Counted from the first letter of the stretch, positions 36,377 through 46,168 are shown. The stretch: DNA of 64,000 bases from Thiomicrorhabdus sp965603495 (GCA_965603495.1 CBFDDF010000001.1:310001-374000), one strand, 5' to 3'. A program made the numbers and translations. The notes: generated by a model not told the origin, from the letters alone.

Positions 36377-36871
36377 ATGCAGTTTACGGGAACTAAATCA
36401 TTCTTAAGATCGTCGGCTCACAAAGGTGGGTTGTTAGCGATTTTAGGGCTTTTCATGGCAAGCGCCTTGATGAGTTTAACGGGCTGTAGTAAAGAGCCCG
36501 TTAAGCTGACCTCTGCCAAAATTGTCAGTAGCCTTGACAAAGGTTCCGGTAATTTCGACCGAGTACTGCAGATTTGTTTCACTGAGCCACTGACTTCGAA
36601 TTACTATCATAAGGTTGTGATTTTGACTAAAGAGAGTGTCAAAATTGAAGGTGGAGGTGTTTTACGACCTTTGTTCTCTGACCCGGATAATAAGTGTCAT
36701 TTGCGCAACATCTATTTGTATATTAACAAAGATTCGCCCATGGAAGCCCGCCAGTTGATTAAAGATTATGTGGTGCCAGGTAATGTCAGCCAAGTCTTAG
36801 TACAAATCTATAACGAAAAGCCAGAAGGCAAAGAGTTACCGATTGCTGAGAAGCTTTTCAAAGGGTTGTAA
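36377..36871 (+). CDS. Putative lipoprotein of unknown function
   Basis: This 164-residue protein has a lipoprotein signal sequence: basic N-terminus, hydrophobic stretch LLAILGLFMASALMS, and lipobox LTGC with Cys37. The residue after the cysteine is serine, so outer-membrane sorting is expected. The mature part contains two further cysteines (CFTEP and CHLRN) that could form a disulfide. I do not recognise a family. It starts 34 bases after the Tim44-like gene with the sequence GTGGGAGAG near the start, so co-transcription is likely. It ends at a palindrome-containing terminator. Confidence 0.75.
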   Translation: MQFTGTKSFLRSSAHKGGLLAILGLFMASALMSLTGCSKEPVKLTSAKIVSSLDKGSGNFDRVLQICFTEPLTSNYYHKVVILTKESVKIEGGGVLRPLFSDPDNKCHLRNIYLYINKDSPMEARQLIKDYVVPGNVSQVLVQIYNEKPEGKELPIAEKLFKGL

Positions 36872-36894
36872 TCAGCTAGATTTTCACAGAAACT

Positions 36895-36906
36895 ACCAGG
36901 CCTGGT
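36895..36906. repeat. Palindrome ACCAGGCCTGGT, exact copy
   Basis: Exact intergenic copy between the lipoprotein gene and truD, with a partial second copy at 36922-36930. Confidence 0.95.
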
Positions 36907-36935
36907 TATATTCAATAATATACCAGGCCTTTTTT
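36895..36935 (+). terminator. Terminator formed by a palindrome and a second half-copy
   Basis: An exact palindrome (36895-36906) is followed 16 bases later by TATACCAGGCCT and a T run. AGGCCTGG plus TATA pairs with TATA plus CCAGGCCT, with one bulged base. The palindrome and its partial repeat thus make a working Rho-independent terminator. Confidence 0.75.
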
Positions 36936-36960
36936 ACAGCACTTTAAAAGACAGTTGACT

Positions 36961-38133
36961 ATGCCAGACTCCTCAATTAAAACAGCGGATTTGAGTTCGC
37001 TAAATTACGCCTATGGTCAGCCCGATTGTCAGGCTATCTATAAAGTGATTCCTCAAGATTTTATAGTCGAAGAGCAGATCGCCTATGAGCTAAGTGGCGA
37101 AGGTGAGCATCTGTGGTGCTGGGTTGAAAAGACCGGAGAGAATACCGATTGGGTATTACAGCAGCTGGCGAAATGGGCGGGGGTGTCTCCGAGTAAAGTT
37201 GGCGTCGCTGGCCAAAAAGATCGTCATGCCGTGACCCGACAATGGTTCAGCATTCAACTACCAGGGCTGGTCAATCCAAATATACAGGGTTTTAAGGCTC
37301 AAAATATCTCTATTCTGAAGACGATTCGGCATCATCGTAAGTTACAGACGGGTGGCTTGTCGGGTAATCGTTTTACCGTGGTGGTCCGTAATATTCAACC
37401 AGTTAAGGGTGAAGATACCGACGTGATTCAATCCCTACAAGCCCGCTTGAATCTGATTAAAGAGCAGGGTGTGCCAAACTATTACGGTGAACAACGTTTT
37501 GGTATTCATGGACGTAATGTTAAACAAGGCGAGAAGTTAGTGGCAGGTGAGTTGCCGAAAGTAAAGCGCAACCAAAAGAGCCTGTTTTTATCCGCAATTC
37601 GTTCGTGGATGTTTAATGTCTTGCTGAGTGAACGCATACAACAAAATAATTGGAATCAGTTGCTTCCTGGGGATGTTTTACAGCTGCAAGGCTCTAATAA
37701 ATGGTTCATTGACGATGATTCGGTCGGTTTGGCCGAGCGGGTGGCAGTATTGGATGTCCATCCTACTGGAGCATTGTTCGGTAAAGGTGAACTACCTACA
37801 GAAAAAGAGGCGTTAGCGCTTGAACAGAGTGTTGCTAATCGGTTCCATGATTGGATTAGCGGGTTAGATGGCTATGGGGTGAATCAAGACCGTAGAGCAT
37901 TACGCTTGTTACCGCTTGATCTTGAATGGCAGTGGATTGCTATTTCTCAACACACCCAAGCACTCAACGAAGCTTTTGACAAATTAGCCCTTAAATCAGA
38001 TTGGGCGAATGCACCAGTCTTACAGTTGTCTTTTAGTTTGCGTGCAGGCAGTTATGCAACCATGGCGATGCGAGAACTGTTACAGGGTCAAGATTATCAA
38101 ACGATGCTTAAGGCGATTCAAAATCCTCTTTAA
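36961..38133 (+). CDS. truD: tRNA pseudouridine(13) synthase TruD
   Basis: This enzyme converts U13 of tRNA-Glu to pseudouridine. The start is the ATG at 36961 (MPDSSIKT), giving 390 residues, somewhat longer than the E. coli enzyme. The catalytic aspartate is about D87 in GQKDRHAVTRQWFS, and GGLSGNRFTVVVRN and GVPNYYGEQRFG are the following family motifs. The TRUD insertion domain covers the central part. A terminator follows at 38184. A degenerate copy of its residues of about 75-215 lies 2.8 kb downstream, beyond the aer pseudogene. Confidence 0.95.
   Translation: MPDSSIKTADLSSLNYAYGQPDCQAIYKVIPQDFIVEEQIAYELSGEGEHLWCWVEKTGENTDWVLQQLAKWAGVSPSKVGVAGQKDRHAVTRQWFSIQLPGLVNPNIQGFKAQNISILKTIRHHRKLQTGGLSGNRFTVVVRNIQPVKGEDTDVIQSLQARLNLIKEQGVPNYYGEQRFGIHGRNVKQGEKLVAGELPKVKRNQKSLFLSAIRSWMFNVLLSERIQQNNWNQLLPGDVLQLQGSNKWFIDDDSVGLAERVAVLDVHPTGALFGKGELPTEKEALALEQSVANRFHDWISGLDGYGVNQDRRALRLLPLDLEWQWIAISQHTQALNEAFDKLALKSDWANAPVLQLSFSLRAGSYATMAMRELLQGQDYQTMLKAIQNPL
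37260..37271. repeat. Palindrome variant ACCAGGGCTGGT (one mismatch)
   Basis: One-mismatch copy inside truD, read L-P-G-L-V-N. Confidence 0.6.
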
Positions 38134-38142
38134 ACATGGATG

Positions 38143-38154
38143 ACCAGGCCTGGT
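38143..38154. repeat. Palindrome ACCAGGCCTGGT, exact copy
   Basis: Exact copy ten bases after the truD stop. The symmetry extends to 18 bases (ATGACCAGGCCTGGTCAT). Confidence 0.95.
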
Positions 38155-38183
38155 CATTCTATTAAGGCAGATTACATCGAAAC

Positions 38184-38214
38184 AAAAAAAACCGCCATTT
38201 GGCGGTTTTTTTTG
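38184..38214. terminator. Bidirectional terminator between truD and the aer pseudogene
   Basis: AACCGCC and GGCGGTT flank the loop ATTT, with an A run before and a T run after. It is suited to both converging genes. Confidence 0.88.
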
Positions 38215-38348
38215 TTTAAAACAGTTTATAAAATAGCCATTAGAAATCAGTCCATATATCCCTATTATCTCTTGTGACTTGCTGGCATAGCCTTGTCTAG
38301 TGATTTTTCGGACGCATAGCCGGCTTTAGGCGCCGGCGTATTCGAAAC

Positions 38349-40623
38349 CTATGTTGAAGGATTGTTTGCTAACTTTTCAAGTTCCGATTGCTGTGTGTGG
38401 AAAGCATTGTCCTTAGCAATCCCCGAGGTATTTTCATCGAGTTTGAATTGAGCAATATTTTGATTCATTTTTTCTGACAGATTACCAAGTTCTTCTGCCG
38501 TTGCAGCCGTTTCTTCGACGAGTGCTGCGTTCTGTTGAACCGCGTTGTCGATTTCAGTAATGGCCTGATTCACTTGGCTGACGCCGATGCTTTGTTCATT
38601 ACTGGATGAGGCAATCTCTTCAATAATTTTGTTAACTTTACCAATGGATTCAACAATCTCGTTTAAGGCAGTGCCAGAGCCTTTAACATGAAGTGTTCCT
38701 TCAGAGACTTTTTTAACAGTATCTTCAATCAGTATGCGAATGTCTTTAGCGGCGTCGGATGATTTTCCGGCAAGGTTGCGGACTTCACCCGCTACCACGG
38801 CAAAACCACGACCATGATCACCGGCACGTGCGGCTTCAACAGCGGCGTTCAAAGCCAATAGGTTGGTTTGGAAGGCAATGCTGTCAATCAAGCCAATGAT
38901 GTCATTGATTTTTTGACTGGACGTATTGATCTGTTCCATGGACTCAATGGCATTGTGCATTACGTCAACGCCAGCCTGGGCTTGTGTTGCAGTCGTTTGC
39001 GTCACTGTGGCTGCTTGTTGGGCATTATCAGCATTCTGCTTAACGGCGGCCGTCATTTCTTCCATGCTAGCAGCGGTCTCTTCTATAGAGGCTGCTTGTT
39101 GCTGGGTACGGTCATTTAAGGCGACACTGCCGTCATAAATTTGTGTTGAACCTTCATGAACCAAAGTGGTTGTCTTTTTAGTTTCAATCATCATGCGATT
39201 AAGGTTGTCGACGGCGGTGTTAAGGCTGTCTTTCATTGCACCAAAACGGCCTTGATAGTCACCATGGATGCGTTTAGTTAAATCACCTTCAGCCAGTGCA
39301 ATCGCAACTTCAACCGAGGCGTTGATCGGTTTCTCAACGGCTATAATCAAGTTATTGATTGATTCACTCAGTTGTTTGGTGACACCTACGACTCGGCTTA
39401 AATCAATTCGCTTATCGAGTAAACCTTGTTGCGCGGCTTCAACAGCTGAGTTTACCTCGACAACTAATTGTACTTCAGCCGTTTTATCACGCCACTCGGC
39501 AACTGTGGCGGTTCTAATGCCTGCGCGATTATAGACAGGAATAGCATAGATTTCTAAATGTGTATTGCCGACTTGGATGTTAGCGGTATAGGGTTCGGTG
39601 ATCTTATTGAGCATATTGCGTTGATGACTCGGCTCCTTATGGAAGACATCGATATTTTGACCAATGAGGTTGCCAGAGTCAAAATTGGGTAAAACGGTTT
39701 TCAGGGAGGATTCCTTCTCTTGCAGGAATTTAACCATCTCGTTATTCATATAATTGATAACAAGATTGCTGTCGGCAATCATGACATTACTTGATATTTG
39801 ATCCATGGCAGATTGCAGCTGTCGTGACTGATCAAGTTGATATGCAGATTCTTCAGCGTGTTCACGAGCAGCTAAATAGACGGAGCGAATCGAGGTTTGC
39901 ATTTGTCCCATGTTGGTGCTTGGATCAAACCACTCATTGCTTAGGTGATCACCCGATGCAACTTGATTGAGGAGAGTTTGTGAGGCATTATTCTGTTTTT
40001 TCTGGCTTAGGCCATAGAAAAATGGGGGAATCATACCGATGATGCCGACTAAGATTTGTTCTGTTAAAGAGTGTCCTGCAATCATCGAGTAGATAATATA
40101 GGGCACAAGGTAGATAGAAAAGATCAATAGTGCCAGCTGGTATTGTGGTGGGATGCGTCCCAAAAACCGTAGGCTACGCCAGTCAATGCCACTGTAAACG
40201 CGAGCATCCTTAATCTTGGATTTACCAGCTTTAATGTCTTTATAAGCCTGTGCCGTGGCGGTTTTCTCATGCTCTGTCACTGGGGTACGAATCGACATGT
40301 AGCCGGAAATCTTACCGTCGGTATAAACTGGTGAGGCATTGGCTCTGACCCAGTAATAACCACCATCAGCACGTCGATTTTTAACGACTTGACTCCAAGT
40401 ATAGCCCTTTTTGAGGGATTGCCATAAATCTGCAAAAACAGCCTCAGGTACATCTGGATGGCGCACTAAGTTATGCGGTTGACCAGTGACGTGAAAATCC
40501 ACTAGCGGCTTCAAAGGCGTCATTACATTCGACAATAGTTCCTGTTAAGTCGGTTTTGGATACTAAGGTTAGTCCTTCTGGAATAATGTATTCTTTATTG
40601 GTAACCGGTTGGTTGTTGCGCAT
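38349..40623 (-). pseudogene. aer: Aer-type chemoreceptor (PAS-MCP) with a frameshift in the PAS domain
   Basis: Two frames together give an Aer-like redox/aerotaxis receptor. The first starts at the ATG at 40623 (MRNNQPVTNKEYIIPEG, with AGGAG nine bases upstream) and runs to ASGFSRH, then to a stop. The second resumes at TGQPHNLVRHPDVPEA and continues intact to 38349. E. coli Aer has six residues between SGY and GQPHN. Here only ten bases lie between GGATTT and GGTCAA, so about eight bases are lost at 40487-40496. Downstream are two transmembrane segments near 135-185, HAMP-like linkers, and an MCP signalling domain (FQTNLLALNAAVEAARAGDHG). A start at 40535 could still make a 728-residue protein lacking the PAS N-cap. 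Confidence 0.85.
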
Positions 40624-40889
40624 GTGGCATCGCTCCTTATAGAAATGCAGTTGGTATACTAATTAATAATATTATTAAGTACTTATATAGTGAAATATAC
40701 TTATAAAAGGAGTTTACGGGCATTAACCATACTAATCTAGTAGTTGTTTTTAGTATTTACATGGGTGTTGTACGTACTGATAAGTTTTCTAGTAATTCCT
40801 AGTAAAACCAATGGTTATTTTAGTTGCTTATTTCATGGACCGTCATCTGGGATTGGAATAATCTAAGCATCATCTGTTATGTTGACGAA

Positions 40890-41263
40890 CATGGATAGGA
40901 GTGTCACTGAGTCGACTCGGTGTCGTGGGTCAGAAAAGGTCGTCACGCAGTGACTCAACAGAGGTTCAGTATTAAGTTACCGGGTCTGGTCAATCCAAAT
41001 ATAAAGGGTTTTAAGACTGAGAATATCTCTATTCTGAAGACGATCGTCATCAACGTAAGTTACAGAAGGGGGCTTATCTGGCAATTATTTTACACGGATG
41101 GTTCGTAATGTTGAGCTTGTTAAGGTTAAAGAACAGGGTGTACATGACTATTGCGGTGAATAGCGCTTTGGCATCCATCGGCGTAATGTTAAACAAGACG
41201 AGAAGTGATTGGCAGGTGAGTTGCAGAAATTAAAACGCAACCTAAAGAGCCGACTTTTATCAC
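40890..41263 (+). pseudogene. Degenerate internal fragment of truD
   Basis: This stretch aligns with truD bases of about 37180-37610 on the same strand. A 23-base run is identical (41022-41044 versus 37303-37325), and further runs are shared around GGTCAATCCAAATATA and CATCGGCGTAATGTTAAACAAG. Frameshifts, in-frame stops and a deletion of roughly 50 bases (around 41120) show that it is dead. Translated pieces read SIKLPGLVNPNIKGFK and ENISILKT. Neither end of truD is present. Nothing else is recognisable in the 640-base gap; 40640-40880 is AT-rich and probably holds the old aer promoter. Confidence 0.88.
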
Positions 41264-41266
41264 ATT

Positions 41267-44146
41267 TTACAATGGCAGATGAGAAACCGTACCCCATTTC
41301 ACGACGGTGTTGTTAAAAGAATTTATCTCAATCGGCTTGGCAATAAAATCATCCATACCGACTTCTAAGCAGCGTTCCTTATCTTCGTTCATGGCATTGG
41401 CTGTTAAGGCCACGATTGGAATTCGCTGTGCGACACCGCTAAAATCTTCTTCCTTACGAATCATTCGGGTGGCTTCATAACCATCCATTAACGGCATCTG
41501 GCAATCCATGAGAATTAATTCATATTTTTTTGGGTGTGTTCGCCAAAAGGATAAGCCTTCCACACCATTTTCTGCGATATCTACCTTGGCACCTAAGCGT
41601 TTTAAATATTCGTAAATCACTTGTTGATTGATCTCATTATCTTCAATCAACAGTACAGTCTTATCCACCAATTTACCGTTAGACTCTGGTGCAAGATTTA
41701 TTTTGTTGGATTGCGTACCGATCTGGTCTACAGTCAGTGTTTTTATTACCGTCTTAAACGGTAATTTGACCCAAAATTGGCTACCATGCGACAGCTTGGA
41801 AGTAACGCCAATTTCACCGCCCATTAAGTCGACAAGCTGCTTGGTAATCGTTAATCCGAGTCCAGTTCCACCAAACTGGCGTGTTGTGGATTCATCGGCC
41901 TGACTAAAGGAATCAAACAGTCTGGGTAGCGTGTCCTGGTCAATGCCGATGCCAGTGTCTTTGACTTCAATCAACACGGTCGTGAGTCCCGCCTCTGATT
42001 GCTCTGACTCTACTTGTGAAACGACAATATCCACTTGTCCGCCAGGTGAGAACTTAATGGCATTGCCTAATATGTTGAGTAAAATTTGCTGGATACGCGA
42101 CGCATCGCCTAAAAAAGTTTCTGAGTCATTCAGAGAGTTCTCAAAAGAAACCATAACACGATTATCTTGAGCCTTCGTTTGCAAAATCAGCATGCATTCA
42201 CGCACAATAACACCCATGTCCAATTCTTTGGACTCCAAACGCAGCTTACCTTCATCTAGCTTGGCGAAGTCCAAAATTTCATTGATGATTTTAAGCAAAG
42301 ACTGTCCACTGTATTCTATTGCAGATAAATAGCTTTCTTGTTGCTGGTTAAGTGGGGTGTTGTGTAATAGGTTGGACATACCTAAAACACCGTTTAAAGG
42401 CGTTCTGATTTCATGACTCATGGTCGCCACAAACCGACTTCGAGCTTTGGCTAATCCTTCTGCATTTTCCTTGGCGATTTTCATCTGTTTCTGTGCCTCA
42501 ATTTGTACCGAGACATCACGGATAATATGTACAATCTGCAAACCTTCTAGACTATTCATGCTGCTTAAGCTGACTTCAACGGGTAACTTTTTTGAGTCTT
42601 GTGTCTTTGCGAGTAGTGGAGTATCCCCGCCGAGTGAGGAGTAGTAGGAGGATTTTTTGTTTAAGAATGCCTGCTTAAACGCCTCGAAAATAACCTGGCT
42701 ATTTGGATCGATACAAACTTCTATGGAGCGTCCAATCATGGCGTGGCGGTTGTAACCGAATAACGTCTCAAAGGCATGGTTGACTCTGATCACAGCACCA
42801 TTTTTATTCGTGACGGCAATGGCATCTGGCGCATTTTCGATTAAGTTATTGGCGCGTTGTTCAGCCATTTTTTGTGCATGGACAGAATTCACATAACTTT
42901 GTAGCCCTGTGGGGTGTCCGTTGTTATCGTATTGAATATGGGTAACATCATTTACCCAGCAGAAATCCTCTGAGCCCTGGCGTTTTAGGCGGTATTCAAG
43001 CTCAACTTCTGGGGTTTGCTTAACATAAGCGTTTGAAATAGCAGAACGCACCTTCTCTTGGTCTTGGGCTAGAATTAAGCTGGTATAGTTTTGAGCTTGC
43101 ACGGTTTCTTGTTTGCAGCCTAATAAGTCTTTGACATTAGGAGATACATATTGAATAGGCATGTTCTGACTAGTTTTCTTTTGAAAAAGCACTGTAGGCC
43201 CTGAGTTAAACAGGGCGTCTTGAACAGAGTCTTCTTCTAGCTGTTTACGTGCCTTTTCGACCCCCTTTAAATAGAGTACAAGCCATAAAGCGATGCCAAA
43301 AATGGTGAGAAATAGGATCACTGCCGTCAAACGTACCTGATGGGCATGGTGTTTAAAAATACCAGGCTTAGGATAAGCTAATAGCGACCATTCGGTTCCC
43401 ATAATAGGCGCAGTCGAGAGGCTATGCTTAAGTTCCCCTGTCTCTATCACTTGGCGATATAAAGATTTACGCGCTTGATTAGCAGATGTTATGACTGGAC
43501 CTTTACGGTGTGCGTCAAACATCATAAATTCAAAGTCAGCAGTATTGAAGCTGGTCAGTAGTTGTTTCATGGTGTCTAGGTTGAAACTTAAAAATAAGCC
43601 AGCCACATCTTCACCACGTTTTAATTTATGCACTACATCATAATGTAGTTCTCTATTGGGGGGGGTATGTGTCTGTAATAAGGAAGGGATAGTATTATTT
43701 TGGACGATGGTATGTTCTATTTCCGATTGACAAGCAAGGCCAATTCGTAAATCGTTGCTCCCAACCACAAGAGTACCTTTTGCATTGAGTATGGCAAATT
43801 GAAGCGTATCCGGCAACAGTGTTTTGATTTCGTCAGAGATGAAGGCGAGGTCGAACGGGTAGCCACCGCCTTCTGCTAAAGCGTAAATCCGATCACTGTG
43901 ATGCATGGAAATGGCTTGTACGATTAAACGATGCTGGGAGATTCGTTCATCAATGATGCTGGCTAGCCCTTTGGCAGAAATGGAGGCCGCAACTTCTATT
44001 TTTTGATGTTTATGCTCAATCAGTGATTCCGTGGCAACAAAACCTACAATGGCCATTCCAATGGTAAATAACCAAAAAAAAATGGATAAACTTCCCAAGG
44101 AGAAGGGTTTCTTTGAATAACGAGCGTGACGATTTAAATTAGACAA
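41267..44146 (-). CDS. Hybrid sensor histidine kinase/response regulator
   Basis: This 959-residue membrane kinase starts at TTG 44146; no better ATG is in frame before the first membrane helix. Two transmembrane helices (about 17-42 and 275-295) enclose a Cache-like periplasmic sensor domain. Two PAS domains follow (about 315-435 and 440-555). HisKA has H578 in MSHEIRTPLNG, and the HATPase has NILGNAIKFSPGG, DTGIGID and GTGLGLTITKQL. The C-terminal receiver has D881 in LILMDCQMPLMDG. No separate output gene is adjacent, so the phosphotransfer partner must be elsewhere. The 294 bases upstream of its start hold one palindrome variant and no gene I can support. Confidence 0.93.
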   Translation of the reverse strand: MSNLNRHARYSKKPFSLGSLSIFFWLFTIGMAIVGFVATESLIEHKHQKIEVAASISAKGLASIIDERISQHRLIVQAISMHHSDRIYALAEGGGYPFDLAFISDEIKTLLPDTLQFAILNAKGTLVVGSNDLRIGLACQSEIEHTIVQNNTIPSLLQTHTPPNRELHYDVVHKLKRGEDVAGLFLSFNLDTMKQLLTSFNTADFEFMMFDAHRKGPVITSANQARKSLYRQVIETGELKHSLSTAPIMGTEWSLLAYPKPGIFKHHAHQVRLTAVILFLTIFGIALWLVLYLKGVEKARKQLEEDSVQDALFNSGPTVLFQKKTSQNMPIQYVSPNVKDLLGCKQETVQAQNYTSLILAQDQEKVRSAISNAYVKQTPEVELEYRLKRQGSEDFCWVNDVTHIQYDNNGHPTGLQSYVNSVHAQKMAEQRANNLIENAPDAIAVTNKNGAVIRVNHAFETLFGYNRHAMIGRSIEVCIDPNSQVIFEAFKQAFLNKKSSYYSSLGGDTPLLAKTQDSKKLPVEVSLSSMNSLEGLQIVHIIRDVSVQIEAQKQMKIAKENAEGLAKARSRFVATMSHEIRTPLNGVLGMSNLLHNTPLNQQQESYLSAIEYSGQSLLKIINEILDFAKLDEGKLRLESKELDMGVIVRECMLILQTKAQDNRVMVSFENSLNDSETFLGDASRIQQILLNILGNAIKFSPGGQVDIVVSQVESEQSEAGLTTVLIEVKDTGIGIDQDTLPRLFDSFSQADESTTRQFGGTGLGLTITKQLVDLMGGEIGVTSKLSHGSQFWVKLPFKTVIKTLTVDQIGTQSNKINLAPESNGKLVDKTVLLIEDNEINQQVIYEYLKRLGAKVDIAENGVEGLSFWRTHPKKYELILMDCQMPLMDGYEATRMIRKEEDFSGVAQRIPIVALTANAMNEDKERCLEVGMDDFIAKPIEINSFNNTVVKWGTVSHLPL

Positions 44147-44309
44147 GCAAACAACCCAGTTAAAGATGAAGTGATTTTGCAGATAATGGATATCAGCATA
44201 AGCAGTCTGACAACTTTACCCCAAGAGGCGTTAAAGCACAATCCAATGCCGTCACGCTTTCAACGTAAGTCTTTGTAGAGCTTGATTGTTTTATTGGTTT
44301 GGATGATTG

Positions 44310-44321
44310 ACCAGGCATGGT
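44310..44321. repeat. Palindrome variant ACCAGGCATGGT (one mismatch)
   Basis: One-mismatch intergenic copy with flanking symmetry TTGACC...GGTCAG, between the hybrid kinase and hisI. Confidence 0.65.
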
Positions 44322-44440
44322 CAGCTCTAAATACAAAATCAGTCTGTTAAATAGACTGTAGAGGGGTAAGCTAGGTGAATAACTTGGCGATTTGGTTGCT
44401 TGGTGTCAAAATATTTTTAACACCAATGATGTTCAATAGA

Positions 44441-44896
44441 TTACTTTTTATAGAGTTCGCTTGGATCAATCAGTGGGTTACTGGTAATTTCAACGTCAGA
44501 ACCTTGTACGGCTGAATAGAAGCAGCTTCTACGCCCTGAGTGGCAGGCAGGTCCTGTCTGATCTACACTGAGAAGAATGGTGTCGCCATCACAATCAAAT
44601 GCTAAGCCTTTTAAGACTTGTACCTGTCCAGACTCTTCCCCTTTACGCCAATAGTTTTGACGAGAACGTGACCAGTAACAGACGCGTCCGGTCTCAAGCG
44701 TTTCTTCAAGTGACTGCATATTCATCCATGCCATCATCAACACCTCTTTAGTATCGAACTGTTGGGCGATGGCAGGAATTAAGCCGTCTTGATCAAACTT
44801 AATCTGAGACTTTAAGGCTTGCCAATCAAAATGGTCACCTTGTTTGGCTTTTTCAAGTTGTTTAAAGGTCGGTTGGGAATCGGTTGTTTGACTCAT
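44441..44896 (-). CDS. hisI: Phosphoribosyl-AMP cyclohydrolase
   Basis: This third-step enzyme of histidine synthesis opens the purine ring of phosphoribosyl-AMP. It has 151 residues and is a stand-alone HisI without the HisE domain. The signature is fully present: MMAWMNMQSLEET, CYWSRSRQNYWRKGEESG, the acidic metal site DCDGDTIL, and CHSGRRSCFY with the zinc cysteines. It follows the exonuclease gene by 12 bases on the same strand and is not in a his operon here. Confidence 0.96.
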   Translation of the reverse strand: MSQTTDSQPTFKQLEKAKQGDHFDWQALKSQIKFDQDGLIPAIAQQFDTKEVLMMAWMNMQSLEETLETGRVCYWSRSRQNYWRKGEESGQVQVLKGLAFDCDGDTILLSVDQTGPACHSGRRSCFYSAVQGSDVEITSNPLIDPSELYKK

Positions 44897-44908
44897 GAGA
44901 ACGTCTTT

Positions 44909-45985
44909 CTATTGAGATTTTGCCGCTGCAAAAGCTGCTGCAAAAGGGTTGTTGGTGATTAGGTTGCTTTCCACTTTGGCTTTTTTCTGTACGACTTGCG
45001 AGTGTTTGCCTTTTTCTAGCATGGCATTAAACAACTCAACCGTGGCACGCGCATCTGCAAGCGCGTCATGCGCATCGCCAGGGAAAGGTTTTTCTAATGC
45101 TTTTTCGTACGCCATGGTTAGTTTAGGTGTTTTATAGAACCAGTACATTTTTTCACTGTGCCAGCGTAAAGCCCCCATGAGGTCTTTACTTAACTCGGCC
45201 GCATCTAACCAGTCGTTATAGTCGAGTTCAAATTTAAGCATTTTCTTCTCGGCGGCTTTTTCTAAATACATATAATCACTTTCAGTGCTGTACGCGAGCA
45301 CGATATCTGCATTTTGCAGGGTGTCATGAATTTGATCCCAAGCTTCAACCAGAGAAGGAGAACCTTGTACCATTTCAGTGGTGATATTATGCTTCTCGTT
45401 TTCAGGAATCTCATAGCCTGGGTCAATCAACTGGTTAAACAGTTCTTTACCATTGATATCGCAGGCAGAAATTTGAATGATATCGGCTTCAGGATGCGTT
45501 GAAACATTGGTCGCTTCGATGTCAATACAGACAACGTTTTTACCCTTAAGTTCAGTCTCATGGTGTTTGAGTTTATATAACGCATCATTACGACGTTCTT
45601 TAATAAGATCAATGACATCTGATTTACAGAAGTCTTTCATCAAGGCTTCAAGTTTTTTGCGCAATTTCGGTAGAGACTTGGTTAAAGCTGTCTGCACCGC
45701 TTCATCTGTTGAACATTTTTGAATGAAATTTGTAATGTCATGGGCTTCTTCACCAATCATTATCTGCTTCAAACACGCGTCTACTAATTTCGGTACATTG
45801 AAGTCAAATGCTTCTAAGGGCGGAATGACAATGGCGGCATTCAGTAGGGATTTTTCACCTTTCGCCGGCGAAGCCATGATTTCTACGCCTTTGATATTTA
45901 GACCATCAGAAGCCGCAACGGCCACAAGATACTCTTTTAAAGGTTGATTACGTTTGTCGATCAGGATTAGCTGTGCATTGCTCAT
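44909..45985 (-). CDS. DEDDh-family 3'-5' exonuclease-like protein
   Basis: This 358-residue cytoplasmic protein has a DnaQ/exonuclease X-like domain in the second half (about 148-330). Exo I is VCIDIEATNVS with the D-x-E pair. Exo II lies in the segment around ADIVLAYSTESDYMYLE, and Exo III reads HDALADARATVELF with the catalytic histidine and aspartate. The N-terminal 145 residues are helical and unrecognised, which makes it longer than ExoX. A DNA or RNA nuclease role is likely; the true substrate is unknown. It precedes hisI closely. Confidence 0.8.
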   Translation of the reverse strand: MSNAQLILIDKRNQPLKEYLVAVAASDGLNIKGVEIMASPAKGEKSLLNAAIVIPPLEAFDFNVPKLVDACLKQIMIGEEAHDITNFIQKCSTDEAVQTALTKSLPKLRKKLEALMKDFCKSDVIDLIKERRNDALYKLKHHETELKGKNVVCIDIEATNVSTHPEADIIQISACDINGKELFNQLIDPGYEIPENEKHNITTEMVQGSPSLVEAWDQIHDTLQNADIVLAYSTESDYMYLEKAAEKKMLKFELDYNDWLDAAELSKDLMGALRWHSEKMYWFYKTPKLTMAYEKALEKPFPGDAHDALADARATVELFNAMLEKGKHSQVVQKKAKVESNLITNNPFAAAFAAAKSQ

Positions 45986-46168
45986 AGGATTATTTGACTT
46001 GTCGTATTAAATTAAATAAGGTGCTTATTCTAACAGGAGTCTGCATTTAAGGCGCTTTCTTTATGCTAAAAGGCCAATTAATATCTGGCGGATAACGGCC
46101 TTTGGTGGGCTGAAAGCGCTTTCGACGAGAGGCTTGGTCGTCTCTGTTTAAATAGGTTTGAAGCGGAG

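Noticed and set aside
40920..41108. A 62-residue plus-strand frame starting MSWVRKGRHAVT
   Set aside because: It is a piece of the truD pseudogene, not a gene; the frame covers only one surviving segment of it.
44187..44279. A 30-codon plus-strand frame (MDISISSLTTLPQEAL) between the hybrid kinase and hisI
   Set aside because: No convincing ribosome binding site, no recognisable family, and too short to support without comparison to relatives.
44399..44426. Possible stem TTGGTGT...ACACCAA after hisI
   Set aside because: AT-rich six- to seven-base arms without a T run; too weak to call a terminator.
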